From the NCBI GenBank assembly GCA_029243485.1, contig JAQWRY010000086.1, positions 248,001 through 312,000 of the forward strand: a DNA stretch of 64,000 nucleotides, written 5' to 3'. This DNA is from Candidatus Binatia bacterium. GTDB lineage: Bacteria; Desulfobacterota; Binatia; UBA12015. This document shows positions 31,564-40,089 of the stretch, piece by piece. Position 1 is the stretch's first letter. The number at the start of each line of letters is the position of its first letter. The translations under genes and the position numbers were made by a program. The notes beneath the pieces were generated by a model. That model was not told the origin of the DNA and ran no database searches. It was given only the letters and a program-made list of their open reading frames with translations.

Positions 31564-32912
31564 GGGTCCGTACTTTCCTTCCCAGGGCGTCCCCTCGAAC
31601 CTGGTTCCTCGCGATCGCGGTCGCGATGACCCTCTGCGGGGCGGCCCCCGCGGCGCGGGCCGAGCTGCCGCCCGCGGTACGAACTGCGATCGAAGCGATG
31701 CTCGAGTGCGAACGGCCGGAGGGCGGTTGGATGTACGTGTGCGCGCCCGAGCGGGGCAGCCGCGGCGTCACGAAGATCGTGAATCTCGGCGTACGCGTCC
31801 GCTCCACACTCGGACTCGAGCCCTTCGATCTCATTGTCATGCGGAGCCCCGGCACGCCCGCCGCGGGCCTCCTGCTCCTCGAAGCGTGGGAGCGCAGCGG
31901 TGAGGAGAGATTCCTCGACGACGCGAAGCGCACGGGCGATCTCATCCTGGATCTCCAACTCCCGGGCGGCGGCTGGTTCTCCGAGATGCCGGTCCACGGG
32001 CGAGAACTCGCGTTCTGGTTTAAGTGGTACGTGCCGTGGAGCACCCTCGATGACGACGTCACGACCGGCGCCGTCCGATTGCTGCTGCGACTGTTCCAAG
32101 CGACCGGGGACGAGCGTTACCGCGTCAGCGCCGAGCGCGGCCTCGACCTCCTCGTGGAGGCCCAACTTCCGTCCGGAGCCTGGCCCCTCACCGGCCGCCC
32201 CGTTTGGCTCCGCACCGTATCCCCTTCGTTCGAAGATTTGCCAAGTCTGAACGACGCCGCGACGGCGTCCGTGATCCGGACGCTGATCCTCGGCGCGGAG
32301 ATCCTCGATCAACCCGACCTCCTCGCCGCCGCCGTCCGCGGGGGCGATTGGCTCGTCGACACCCGCCACGCCGCGCCCGCCGCCGGATGGGCGCAGCAGT
32401 ACGACGAGACGGGTCGTGCTGTTCCGGGACGTGCCTTCGAGCCCGTGGCCCTCGCGAGTTGGGAGACACGCCATGCTCTCGACGCACTCGTCGCCCTCAG
32501 CCGCGCGGTCGACGACCAGCGATACTGCTCCGCGATCGACGAGAGCGTGTCCTGGCTCGCGGATTCCGCCCTCGGCCCCGGCTGCTGGGCACGCTTCGTG
32601 TCCCCCGAGACGGGCAAACCGATCTTCATCGATCTGGACGGCAACGAGGTGCCTCATCTCTATCAGGCGAAGCGGCCGTATAGATGGACCGGCGACTACG
32701 GCATACCCGCCTTGTTCGCCGAACTCGAAGTTCCCGCGGACGAGGCCGAGGTGACCCCCCGCATCGCCGGCGACGCGGGAGACTGCCCAGACGCACCGCG
32801 CCGCGCTCGGCGACGACTCGAGGCACGAAACCCCCGCGCCCGCATCGGCGAGGCCGGCTCACAGATGGGTCTCGCGCGTGGCGTCCCACCTTCTCCGTGT
32901 CCGCGACCTTGA
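31560..32912 (+). CDS. Secreted alpha/alpha-barrel protein, pectate-lyase-like
   Basis: A 450-aa protein from a GTG at 31560 that overlaps the preceding stop. Signal peptide [20 protein letters not shown] followed by ARAEL. Helical repeats contain [23 protein letters not shown] and [10 protein letters not shown], an ND segment ([20 protein letters not shown]) and [20 protein letters not shown]. These resemble the PL10-type pectate lyase fold (GGWP, FNDxA, FYDxETGxP motifs). Catalytic residues could not be verified. The last about 50 residues after PADEAEV are low-complexity and may reflect a frameshift near the end. Extracellular or periplasmic. Confidence 0.6.
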   Translation: MRVRTFLPRASPRTWFLAIAVAMTLCGAAPAARAELPPAVRTAIEAMLECERPEGGWMYVCAPERGSRGVTKIVNLGVRVRSTLGLEPFDLIVMRSPGTPAAGLLLLEAWERSGEERFLDDAKRTGDLILDLQLPGGGWFSEMPVHGRELAFWFKWYVPWSTLDDDVTTGAVRLLLRLFQATGDERYRVSAERGLDLLVEAQLPSGAWPLTGRPVWLRTVSPSFEDLPSLNDAATASVIRTLILGAEILDQPDLLAAAVRGGDWLVDTRHAAPAAGWAQQYDETGRAVPGRAFEPVALASWETRHALDALVALSRAVDDQRYCSAIDESVSWLADSALGPGCWARFVSPETGKPIFIDLDGNEVPHLYQAKRPYRWTGDYGIPALFAELEVPADEAEVTPRIAGDAGDCPDAPRRARRRLEARNPRARIGEAGSQMGLARGVPPSPCPRP

Positions 32913-32943
32913 CCGAGCTTCCCTCGCGAGCCATGCCTCCCGC

Positions 32944-33363
32944 ATGAAGAGCTACCGCAAGGAGCTTTGGTTCCAGATCCCCGGCAGACGCGGACTCGTG
33001 AACATCACTCCCGACGTCACCGACTCCCTGCAAGAGAGCGGCGTCCGTGAGGGGCTCGTCCTCGTTAACGCGATGCACATCACCGCGTCGGTGTTCATCA
33101 ACGACGACGAGCCCGGCCTCCACCACGACTATGAGGAGTTCCTCGAGCGAATCGCGCCACACGCACCGATCGACCAGTACCGCCACAACGACACGGGCGA
33201 AGACAATGCCGACGCCCACATCAAACGTCAGCTCATGGGAAGAGAAGTCGTCGTCGCGATCACCGACGGCGCGCTCGACTTCGGCCCGTGGGAGCAAATC
33301 TTCTACGGCGAATTCGACGGCAGCCGTCGCAAGCGCGTGCTCGTAAAGATCATCGGAGACTAA
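32944..33363 (+). CDS. YjbQ/UPF0047 family protein
   Basis: A 139-aa protein starting [20 protein letters not shown] at the ATG at 32944. It matches the YjbQ family throughout: [74 protein letters not shown]. Members form trimers with a conserved His-containing metal-like pocket and can suppress thiamine-phosphate synthase defects as a weak side activity; the physiological role is unsettled. Starts 31 bp after the pectate-lyase-like gene and 7 bp before the sulfotransferase gene. Confidence 0.9.
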   Translation: MKSYRKELWFQIPGRRGLVNITPDVTDSLQESGVREGLVLVNAMHITASVFINDDEPGLHHDYEEFLERIAPHAPIDQYRHNDTGEDNADAHIKRQLMGREVVVAITDGALDFGPWEQIFYGEFDGSRRKRVLVKIIGD

Positions 33364-33370
33364 AACGACT

Positions 33371-34639
33371 ATGGAACGCCCCGCGGACCTGCACATCGAC
33401 GACCTCGCCCATCCCCGGTTCGACCCGGCCATCCGGGAGATGATGGATCAGGTGGCGGAGGCCTCGGCGCCCGTCCAGTTCACCACGGATGCCGTCCTCC
33501 GTGCGGCATCCGAGCAGACGGGGCTCGAAGACTTCGGAGACGACCAATTCCGCGGACCCCTCGACGCCCTACTTTCGAGCATCGAGCACGAGGGCAACCT
33601 CACTCCCTTCGGGCGAATTAGCTACTTCACCCTGCTCCTCACGCTCGCGAAGAATCGCCTCCAGATTCAGGACCTGCTGATGCGGCACCCGGAGATCCAC
33701 GACATCGAGATCCAGGCCCCGATCGTGATCGCGGGCCTGCAGCGCACCGGCACGACGAACCTGCACAGCATGCTGTCGGCCGACCCGAACCTTCGCTCCC
33801 TTCCTTACTGGGAAAGCCTCGAGCCGGTTCTGGGCCCAGGCGCCATGGCCGAGGAGGGGCAGCCCGATCCCCGAATCGCACTCACGGAGGTCGCGCTTTC
33901 GTTTCAGGAGCAGGTGATCCCGCACTTCAACCGCATGCACGAGATGACGGTCGACCACGCGCACGAGGAGATTCAGATTCTCGCGATCGACTTCTCGACG
34001 ATGCTGTTCGAGTCGATGGCGACGCTCCCCGGGTTCCGCGACTACTACCTCTCCCACGACCAACAGCCGCACTACGAGTATATGAAGACCTGCCTCAAGG
34101 CGCTGACCTGGCTACGCGGCGGGAAGCGCTGGGTTTTGAAGTCCCCACAGCACATCGAGCAGATCCCCGCCGTGCTCGCGACGTTCCCCGACGCGACGGT
34201 CGTGTTCACGCATCGCGACCCGGTCTCCGTCATCGCGTCGACCGCCACGATGCTCGCCTACGCCGCCCGCATGCACCAGAGCCCGGTCGATACGGAGGCG
34301 CTCGGGGCTTACTGGGTCGACCGGACCGAGCGCATGCTTCGTTCGTGCATGCGCGATCGCGACCTCGTAGCGCCCGAGCGCTCCATGGACGTTCTCTTCC
34401 ACGAGTACATGAAGGACGACATGGCCATCGTGCACCAGATCTACGACCTCGCGGGGCAGCCGCTCCCAGCCTCGTCCCGCGCCGCGATGGCCGCCTACAC
34501 TGAAGCGCATCCGCGTGGTCGGTTCGGACGCATCTCGTACAAGTTGGCAGACTTTGGCTTGACTGCCGACGAAGTGCGCGAGCGAACCCGCTTCTACGTC
34601 GATCACTTCGGACTGGAGATGGAGAGCACCGCGCTCTAG
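33371..34639 (+). CDS. Sulfotransferase family protein, 422 aa
   Basis: A large sulfotransferase-fold protein. After an N-terminal helical region (about 110 aa), VIAGLQRTGTTNLHSMLSAD is the PAPS 5'-phosphosulfate loop (G-x-x-R-T-G-T-T). WVLKSPQHIEQIPAVLATFP and VVFTHRDPVSVIASTATML are the 3'-phosphate and Ser/Arg motifs. This long type occurs with lipid and acyl-CoA genes in actinobacteria and deltaproteobacteria; its acceptor is unknown. The stop shares a CTAG with the convergent SpoIIAA-like gene. Confidence 0.87.
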   Translation: MERPADLHIDDLAHPRFDPAIREMMDQVAEASAPVQFTTDAVLRAASEQTGLEDFGDDQFRGPLDALLSSIEHEGNLTPFGRISYFTLLLTLAKNRLQIQDLLMRHPEIHDIEIQAPIVIAGLQRTGTTNLHSMLSADPNLRSLPYWESLEPVLGPGAMAEEGQPDPRIALTEVALSFQEQVIPHFNRMHEMTVDHAHEEIQILAIDFSTMLFESMATLPGFRDYYLSHDQQPHYEYMKTCLKALTWLRGGKRWVLKSPQHIEQIPAVLATFPDATVVFTHRDPVSVIASTATMLAYAARMHQSPVDTEALGAYWVDRTERMLRSCMRDRDLVAPERSMDVLFHEYMKDDMAIVHQIYDLAGQPLPASSRAAMAAYTEAHPRGRFGRISYKLADFGLTADEVRERTRFYVDHFGLEMESTAL

Positions 34640-34995
34640 CGGATCCAGTCGTAGGCCTCGTCGAGGTCGCCGCTTTGGAAGGTCTTCACGGCGCCTTTGA
34701 TGAGGTGGCCGAGGATCTCGACGAGTACGTCGACCCACTGGGGGCCACCGACGATCGCGACTTTGTCGAAATCGGTGCCCATCGTGAGACCCAGTTTCGC
34801 GTCCTCCCACAGGGCCTTCGCTTCCCAGCCCTTGAAGGTTTCATCCGCGTAGAGCAGGGCGCGAACGCTGCCGTGCTTGTCGTCGGCGGCCTTCAGCGCC
34901 GGCGCCCACGTGTCGTGGTAGTCCTCGGCGGTAAGCTTCTCGCTGGCCTGTACCGCGACCAGGTTTCCTTTCGACTCGGGCAGAATACGAAGCAT
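34636..34995 (-). CDS. SpoIIAA-like (STAS-fold) protein
   Basis: A 119-aa protein with a very good ribosome site (AAGGAGAGGACC then ATG). The sequence MLRILPESKGNLVAVQASEK, LTAEDYHDTWAPALKA, RALLYADETFKGWEAKALWE and DFDKVAIVGG matches the SpoIIAA-like family (PF11964), small STAS-fold proteins near CRAL/TRIO lipid-binding folds. Role unclear; probable soluble regulatory or lipid-associated protein. Its stop codon overlaps the convergent sulfotransferase stop in a CTAG tetramer. Confidence 0.85.
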   Translation of the reverse strand: MLRILPESKGNLVAVQASEKLTAEDYHDTWAPALKAADDKHGSVRALLYADETFKGWEAKALWEDAKLGLTMGTDFDKVAIVGGPQWVDVLVEILGHLIKGAVKTFQSGDLDEAYDWIR

Positions 34996-35106
34996 GGTCC
35001 TCTCCTTGTTCGGTCGCTTTCTTACAAAGCCGCGGCCGTCTCTTGCGGGCTCCTCGGGTGAAGTTGCACCGGTACTCCGTCTAAAATCGACTGTCTAACC
35101 ACTCGC

Positions 35107-36190
35107 TCAGTCTGCTCGTCGTCCGTCCACTCTTTGATGGAGACACCGGGATGCTCGCAGGCTACCTGTATAGACGCAGCTCTCGAGCACAGCTTCATCG
35201 CCGTCGCGCACTTCCGCCCGCGCTACGTCGTCCGGTGAACGCAGAGGACGCACCGGTCGCGCCCAGCCACGACGGCTGAAACGTTGTGCATCCACGGGTT
35301 GCAGGTCCGCAGCTCGCGATGGCCGATCAGCACAAGAGCGTCCGGATCCGGAACCTCGCTCACGCACGCGGCATACTCGTCCAAAACCGCGAGGAACGGC
35401 TCCGGCGCGAGATGGACCTTGCGGTCCTTGTGTCGTAGCCGGTGTGCGATACCTCTCCCCATAGGACCGAGATCGATCCCTTGGGGATGCTCGCGGAGCT
35501 TCTTCACGCGCCGACCGTCGGACCAGGGGAGAAACTTGTCTCCGTAGGGACCGGTCCGAAGCGTTGCTGAACACGAGATCGACGTGGTCGTCCGCCAGCC
35601 CCCATGCCGGCGGCAGAATGATGTCCGCGTGGTGCGTCGTCTCGTTCACGTAGAGATCGACCGAAACCATGAAGTCGAGCTTGGACAGAGCTTCGTGGAT
35701 ACTCCGGCCATTGCGCACCCAAAGGACTGGATTCGCGGCGAAGGTCACGCAGTTGCGGTCTTCGCGTCGGCGAACTCCAGGGCGAATCGCGATGTGCTCA
35801 CTCGATTCCTTCGCGGGCTCGGTGCGATCCGCGTCGGGAACGGGGCTCGAGAAGCTGTTCCCGTGCAGGTAGTTCGAGGCCGCGAAGCGCGGGCCCGTGT
35901 CCTGCGAACCCGCGCTGAAGGCATTCTTGGTACGAAACGCCTTCGTGAGGCCCGCGCGGATGGTCAGCGCGCCGTGGTTGTGAACGACCGGGCGCCCCCA
36001 CATGGATGCCGAGCGCATCCTCCCCGTGCTGCTCGCGGATCGCCCACAGGCGCTCGGGATCGTTGTGAACCGCCGGGGTCGCCATCCCTTTGGGACACAC
36101 CAAGCCATGCGAGAGCACGTCCTCTTCGCCCCCCCCCCGGCCGAGATCACCAAAAGCTCCGGTGCACCCCGGAGATCAAGACGAACTACC
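35107..36190 (-). pseudogene. Molybdopterin oxidoreductase relic
   Basis: Three minus-strand frames carry parts of a Mo/W-bis-MGD oxidoreductase in correct order: the N-terminal SHGLVCPKGMATPAVHNDPE (36118 downward); the central NYLHGNSF, CVTFAANPVLWVRNGRSIHE, DFMVSVDLYVNETTHHADII and LPPAWGLADDHVDLVFSNAS; and the C-terminal GIDLGPMGRGIAHRLRHKDR, VLIGHRELRTCNPWMHN (35507-35223). The original protein would be about 700 aa; about 360 codons remain, with several frameshifts. The 4Fe-4S N-terminus is mostly lost. Confidence 0.8.
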
Positions 36191-36206
36191 GAAGGCACCC
36201 CCGGCG

Positions 36207-36896
36207 TCAGGCGCGGGGGCCGTACTCTTTGCGGTAGGCGAGCATCCGCTCGTAGATCTCGTCGCCCAGGAGGACCGTTCCGCCGACCTCGCGGCCGTGA
36301 AGGTCCTGCATGATCTCCTCGATCGTCACGATTGCGCACGTCGACATGGACCAGGTGCGAGAGATCTCGACGAGTGCGACATCGGCGCCGCTTCCGCGCT
36401 CCATGCGGTCGACCGATACGATCAGACCCGCTAGCCGGATGTCGGCCACCGCTCGAAGCTTCGGGACCGTCTCACGGATCGAAGTCCCGGCGGTCGTCAC
36501 GTCCTCGACGATCAGGACACGCTCGCCGTCGGTGAGCTGGTGTCCGACGAGTTGGCCCCCTTCGCCGTGGTCCTTCACCTGTTTGCGGTCGAAACAGAAG
36601 GGCACGTCCCGGGGGCCGCGGCGCGCAAGCTCCATGGCGATCCCTACAGCCAAGGGGATTCCCTTGTAGGCGGGCCCGAAGAGCACATCGAAGTCCTCAC
36701 CGAACCGCTCCGCGATGGTCTGGGCGTAATAGCCCGAAAGGCGCGCGAGCTGAGCGCCGGTGCGGTACTTCCCGGTGTTCACGAAGTACGGGGTTTTCCG
36801 GCCGCTCTTGGTGACGAAGTCCCCGAAGGTGAGGACTTCGCTCTCGACCATGAAGTCGATGAACTCGCGCTTGTAGGGTGCCAGGACTTGGGTCAC
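36207..36896 (-). CDS. pyrE: Orotate phosphoribosyltransferase
   Basis: A 229-aa type I phosphoribosyltransferase. The N-terminal LAPYKREFIDFMVESEVLTF and GRKTPYFVNTGKYRTGAQLA are orotate/PRPP contact regions. DVLFGPAYKGIPLAVGIAMEL is the conserved catalytic segment, and VLIVEDVTTAGTSIRETVP is the PRPP-binding motif. It converts orotate and PRPP to OMP in de novo pyrimidine synthesis. The length fits the PyrE type found in E. coli (213 aa). No other pyrimidine gene is adjacent. Confidence 0.95.
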   Translation of the reverse strand: MTQVLAPYKREFIDFMVESEVLTFGDFVTKSGRKTPYFVNTGKYRTGAQLARLSGYYAQTIAERFGEDFDVLFGPAYKGIPLAVGIAMELARRGPRDVPFCFDRKQVKDHGEGGQLVGHQLTDGERVLIVEDVTTAGTSIRETVPKLRAVADIRLAGLIVSVDRMERGSGADVALVEISRTWSMSTCAIVTIEEIMQDLHGREVGGTVLLGDEIYERMLAYRKEYGPRA

Positions 36897-37036
36897 ACCC
36901 CGAATCTAGCAACCCCGGGGATGCGGTCGAGGCCCGAAAGTGGCTGAGATTCCATCCCCTTGAAGGGCCGTCAGCCCACAGCTAGCGAAACCGAAGCTCA
37001 ATTCACGTCCATCCCAAAGCACGGAGAGACCGCCAC

Positions 37037-37918
37037 ATGGCCAACGAGAACGGCTTCACGCAATTCAAGGGCACCCCGGGTTACATCGCTTCGGGCCCCC
37101 TCGTCGACGCAGTCAACTGCTCGATTGCACTCGAGCGGCCGCTTCTCATCAAGGGCGAGCCCGGAACCGGCAAGACGATGCTCGCGCATCACATCGCCGA
37201 AGGCCTCGGCATGCCCCTGCTCACGTGGCACATCAAGTCGACCAGTAAGGGCGAAGAAGGCCTCTACCTGTACGACACCGTGCAGCGCCTGAACGACTCC
37301 CGCTTCGGCGGCAGCGACGTGTCGGACATCCGGCACTACATCAAGCTCGGCCCGCTCGGGAAGTCCTTCGCGGCCGAGAAGCGCCAGGTGCTCCTCATCG
37401 ACGAGATCGACAAAGCCGACCTCGAGTTCCCAAACGATCTCCTTCGCGAGCTCGACGAGATGCGCTTCACGATCACCGAGACGAACGAAGAGATCGCCGC
37501 CAAACAGCGCCCGGTCGTCATCATCACGTCGAACAACGAAAAAGAGCTGCCCGACGCGTTCCTCCGTCGCTGCATCTTCCACTTCATCGAGTTCCCCGAG
37601 CCGGAACTGATGCGCCAGATCGTCGCCGTGCACCACCCGCACCTCGACGCGACTCTCCTCGACCAGGTCTTGATCAAGTTCTACTGGCTCCGCGAGCAGA
37701 ACGACCTCCGCAAGAAGCCGTCGACCTCCGAGCTCGTCGACTGGATCAGCGCCCTGCTGCGCTCCGGCGTCTCGCTCGACAAGGTCGAGGAGCACATCCC
37801 GTTCGTCGGCGCTTTGCTCAAGAAAGAGCAAGATCTCGAGGCCCTCACGTCCTACGACTCCCGCGGCGGGAAGTACCCGAGCGACTGGAGCGACCTCGGC
37901 CCGCGTTACAACCAGTAG
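37037..37918 (+). CDS. MoxR-family AAA+ ATPase (first MoxR/VWA module)
   Basis: A 293-aa AAA+ protein after a GGAGAGACC ribosome site. Walker A is LIKGEPGTGKTMLAHHIAEG, Walker B is VLLIDEIDKADLEFPND, and sensor 1/arginine region is VVIITSNNEKELPDAFLRRC. A linker IKSTSKGEEGLYLYDTVQRL is typical of the subgroup paired with CoxE-like VWA proteins. MoxR ATPases act with VWA partners as chaperones for cofactor insertion or complex maturation. The partner gene follows 12 bp downstream. Confidence 0.93.
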   Translation: MANENGFTQFKGTPGYIASGPLVDAVNCSIALERPLLIKGEPGTGKTMLAHHIAEGLGMPLLTWHIKSTSKGEEGLYLYDTVQRLNDSRFGGSDVSDIRHYIKLGPLGKSFAAEKRQVLLIDEIDKADLEFPNDLLRELDEMRFTITETNEEIAAKQRPVVIITSNNEKELPDAFLRRCIFHFIEFPEPELMRQIVAVHHPHLDATLLDQVLIKFYWLREQNDLRKKPSTSELVDWISALLRSGVSLDKVEEHIPFVGALLKKEQDLEALTSYDSRGGKYPSDWSDLGPRYNQ

Positions 37919-37930
37919 GTAAGGCGAGTC

Positions 37931-39121
37931 ATGTTCCTCGATCTCTTCTACGGGCTCAAAGAGGAGGGTGTGCCGGTCTCCATGCAGGAGTGGCGCACCT
38001 TTCTGGAAGCACTCGAGAAGGGGCTGCACAGCTCGAGCCTGCTGCGCTTCTACCACCTCGGCCGCAACTGCCTGATCAAGAGCGAGACCTTCTTCGACTC
38101 GTACGACCGCGTGTTCGCGCGCGTGTTCCGCGGCGTCGAAGGGGAGATCGGCGACGACGTCACCGAGAAGATCATGGAGTGGCTGAAGGATCCCGAAGCC
38201 TTCAAGGAGCTCACCGAGGAACAGCTCGCCGAACTCGAGCGCCTCACGTCCGACGAACTCATGCGGAAGTTCCTCGAGACGCTCGCCGAGCAGGACGAGC
38301 GTCACGACGGCGGCGACAAGTGGGTCGGAACCGGCGGGAAGTCACCGTACGGGCACGGCGGCACGCACCCCACCGGCATTCGCGTCGGCGGCCCGGCGAA
38401 GTCGCGGTCCGCGATGAAGGTCGCCGAGGAACGGAACTTCTCGGATTACCGCACCGACCGAATCCTCGACACGCGCCAGCTGCGCGTCGCGCTCCGTCGA
38501 CTGCGGCAGCTCACCCGCCGAGGACAACAGACCGAACTCGACCTCGACGAGACGATCGACGAGACCTGCAAGAACGCCGGCGAGATCGAGCTGGTCTTCC
38601 GCGCGCCCCGCAAGAACGACATCCGCCTCCTGCTCCTCATGGACGTCGGCGGCACGATGGATCCGTTCTTCGAGCCGATGAGCCAGCTGCTCACGGCTCT
38701 GCACGAAGAGCGCGGCCTCCGGGACTTCGCGGCCTACTACTTCCACAACTGCGTGTACGACCACATCTACACGAAGGCCTCGATGCGAAAGGCCGAAGCG
38801 ATCCCGACCGGGGACATCCTGCGCAAGCTGGACGACCGCTGGAAGGTGCTCCTCGTCGGCGATGCCGCCATGCATCCGGCCGAGTTGTTCGAGCCCTTCG
38901 GCAACATCGACCCGCGCAACACCACACCGACGCCGGGCATCCAGTGGCTCAACAAGATCAACCACCACTTCGACCGCAGCGCCTGGATCAATCCCGAAGA
39001 GTCGAAGTACTGGGACAACTACCACACGACGCGAACCGTCCAGAAGATCTTCCCGATGTTCCACCTGAGCGTCGACGGCCTGGCCGAGGCGGTTAAGGCG
39101 CTGGTCGGCGCGCGCACCTAG
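37931..39121 (+). CDS. CoxE-like von Willebrand factor A protein
   Basis: A 396-aa soluble protein. The N-terminus FLDLFYGLKEEGVPVSMQEW is typical of CoxE-like/YehP-type proteins. The VWA fold starts near residue 232; its MIDAS motif reads MDVGGTMDP (Asp238 onward), that is D-x-G-x-T rather than D-x-S-x-S, a recurrent variant in this subgroup. The C-terminal half (HHFDRSAWINPEESKYWDNY) contains the other metal-contact segments. Probably the client-recognition partner of the adjacent MoxR ATPase. Stop overlaps the convergent XRE gene in CTAG. Confidence 0.9.
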   Translation: MFLDLFYGLKEEGVPVSMQEWRTFLEALEKGLHSSSLLRFYHLGRNCLIKSETFFDSYDRVFARVFRGVEGEIGDDVTEKIMEWLKDPEAFKELTEEQLAELERLTSDELMRKFLETLAEQDERHDGGDKWVGTGGKSPYGHGGTHPTGIRVGGPAKSRSAMKVAEERNFSDYRTDRILDTRQLRVALRRLRQLTRRGQQTELDLDETIDETCKNAGEIELVFRAPRKNDIRLLLLMDVGGTMDPFFEPMSQLLTALHEERGLRDFAAYYFHNCVYDHIYTKASMRKAEAIPTGDILRKLDDRWKVLLVGDAAMHPAELFEPFGNIDPRNTTPTPGIQWLNKINHHFDRSAWINPEESKYWDNYHTTRTVQKIFPMFHLSVDGLAEAVKALVGART

Positions 39122-39783
39122 TCTCCTGAGTCCTTCTCCTGTTTCTCGGCATCGACGGCGTAGTGCAGCGCCAGCGCGAACGCCGAGCGCGTGAGTTCGA
39201 GAACCCGCTGGAACCCCTCGTCCGACAGGGTCCGGGCGCGGTCGTCGCCGCGCAAGATGTTCACGAACTCTCGTTCCCGCTCGAACTGCAGCGGGACCTT
39301 CGTCGCACCGACGCCCTCGAACCGTCGCCAGAGATCCGGCGTGTAGGTCCGCGTGTACCGAATGAGAAACGGGGCGGGATCGTGCCGGGCGAGGATGGAC
39401 GACAACCGGAGCACCAAGTCGAAGGAGAGCGCCGCGGTTCCGTTCTCGACGGCTTCCAGGAGCGTCTTGTCCTCCAGGTCGATCGCCGCCGACAGCTCCT
39501 CGATTGTAAGGCCGGCCAGTTCCCGAAGCTCTCGTAGGGAGTGGCCCGCCTCCTCGGCCAGACGGGCGCTGCCCGGCTGCGAGAAGAACGCGGCGCTCGC
39601 ACTCGCGGACGCCGTTCCCGCGTCTACCGCGAGCTGGCGGATCCTCTCTCCGATGTCGCCGGCGAGCTCTTCGGCGATAACGCGCACCCACCCAGCGAGC
39701 GAGCGATCCTCCTCTCGCGAAACCTGGGCCTCCTCCGGATTCGCCGGAAGGTCGGTCGAACTTCTCTGCGCGTCGTCGCCCAT
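39118..39783 (-). CDS. XRE-type helix-turn-helix regulator
   Basis: A 221-aa protein. Residues about 75-135 read GHSLRELRELAGLTIEELSA, AIDLEDKTLLEAVENGTAAL, SFDLVLRLSSIL, an XRE/Cro-type DNA-binding domain. The N-terminal about 70 residues are acidic and helical. The C-terminal part (FEREREFVNILRGDDRARTL, LTRSAFALALHYAVDA) may sense a ligand or dimerise. It ends tail-to-tail with the MoxR/VWA operon, but targets are unknown. Confidence 0.82.
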   Translation of the reverse strand: MGDDAQRSSTDLPANPEEAQVSREEDRSLAGWVRVIAEELAGDIGERIRQLAVDAGTASASASAAFFSQPGSARLAEEAGHSLRELRELAGLTIEELSAAIDLEDKTLLEAVENGTAALSFDLVLRLSSILARHDPAPFLIRYTRTYTPDLWRRFEGVGATKVPLQFEREREFVNILRGDDRARTLSDEGFQRVLELTRSAFALALHYAVDAEKQEKDSGD

Positions 39784-39902
39784 GATCTCGTCCGCTGCAC
39801 AAGGACTCTAACCCACGCAAGGCGTTGGCAGAAATCGCCGCCCAAATGTCATTGGCGCCGCCCGGGCCCAAGGTTAGGTTCGAACTCGAAAGGGGCGCAC
39901 AC

Positions 39903-40088
39903 ATGCAAGTCCCATTTCTCGCGTACGAAGGACTCACCTGCCTGGACCTCATCGGGCCGTACGAAGTGTTCAACTCCACCCCCGGCGGAATCGAGTACGA
40001 CCCGCAGCCCCCGTTCGACGCGGGCTCGCCGGACAAGGCGGGGCCCAAGCTCCAGGAGCTGGCGATGCAGGCGCTCTCCGGCGGCTGA
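39903..40088 (+). pseudogene. DJ-1/PfpI-family relic, in-frame internal deletion, 61 codons
   Basis: Starts MQVPFLAYEGLTCLDLIGPY with EVFN, the N-terminus of the cyclohexyl-isocyanide-hydratase/DJ-1/PfpI family, and joins after about 30 codons to YDPQPPFDAGSPDKAGPKLQ, its C-terminus. About 130 residues, including the nucleophile-elbow Cys, are missing. The join is in frame and both start and stop survive, so translation of a 61-aa product is possible. Enzyme activity is impossible. Ends 1 bp from the convergent enoyl-CoA hydratase stop. Confidence 0.72.
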
Positions 40089-40089
40089 G

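Noticed and set aside
35107-36190. Functional formate-dehydrogenase-like selenoprotein
   Set aside because: Several frameshifts and only about half the expected length; no in-frame TGA at a Sec position can be identified.
36998-38305. 435-codon minus-strand frame across the first MoxR gene
   Set aside because: Leu/Glu/Val-rich shadow of the MoxR/VWA genes, which have complete AAA+ motifs on the plus strand.
38342-40048. 568-codon minus-strand frame across the CoxE-like and XRE genes
   Set aside because: Antisense and frame-shifted shadow; the XRE regulator on the same strand in another frame has recognisable helix-turn-helix sequence.
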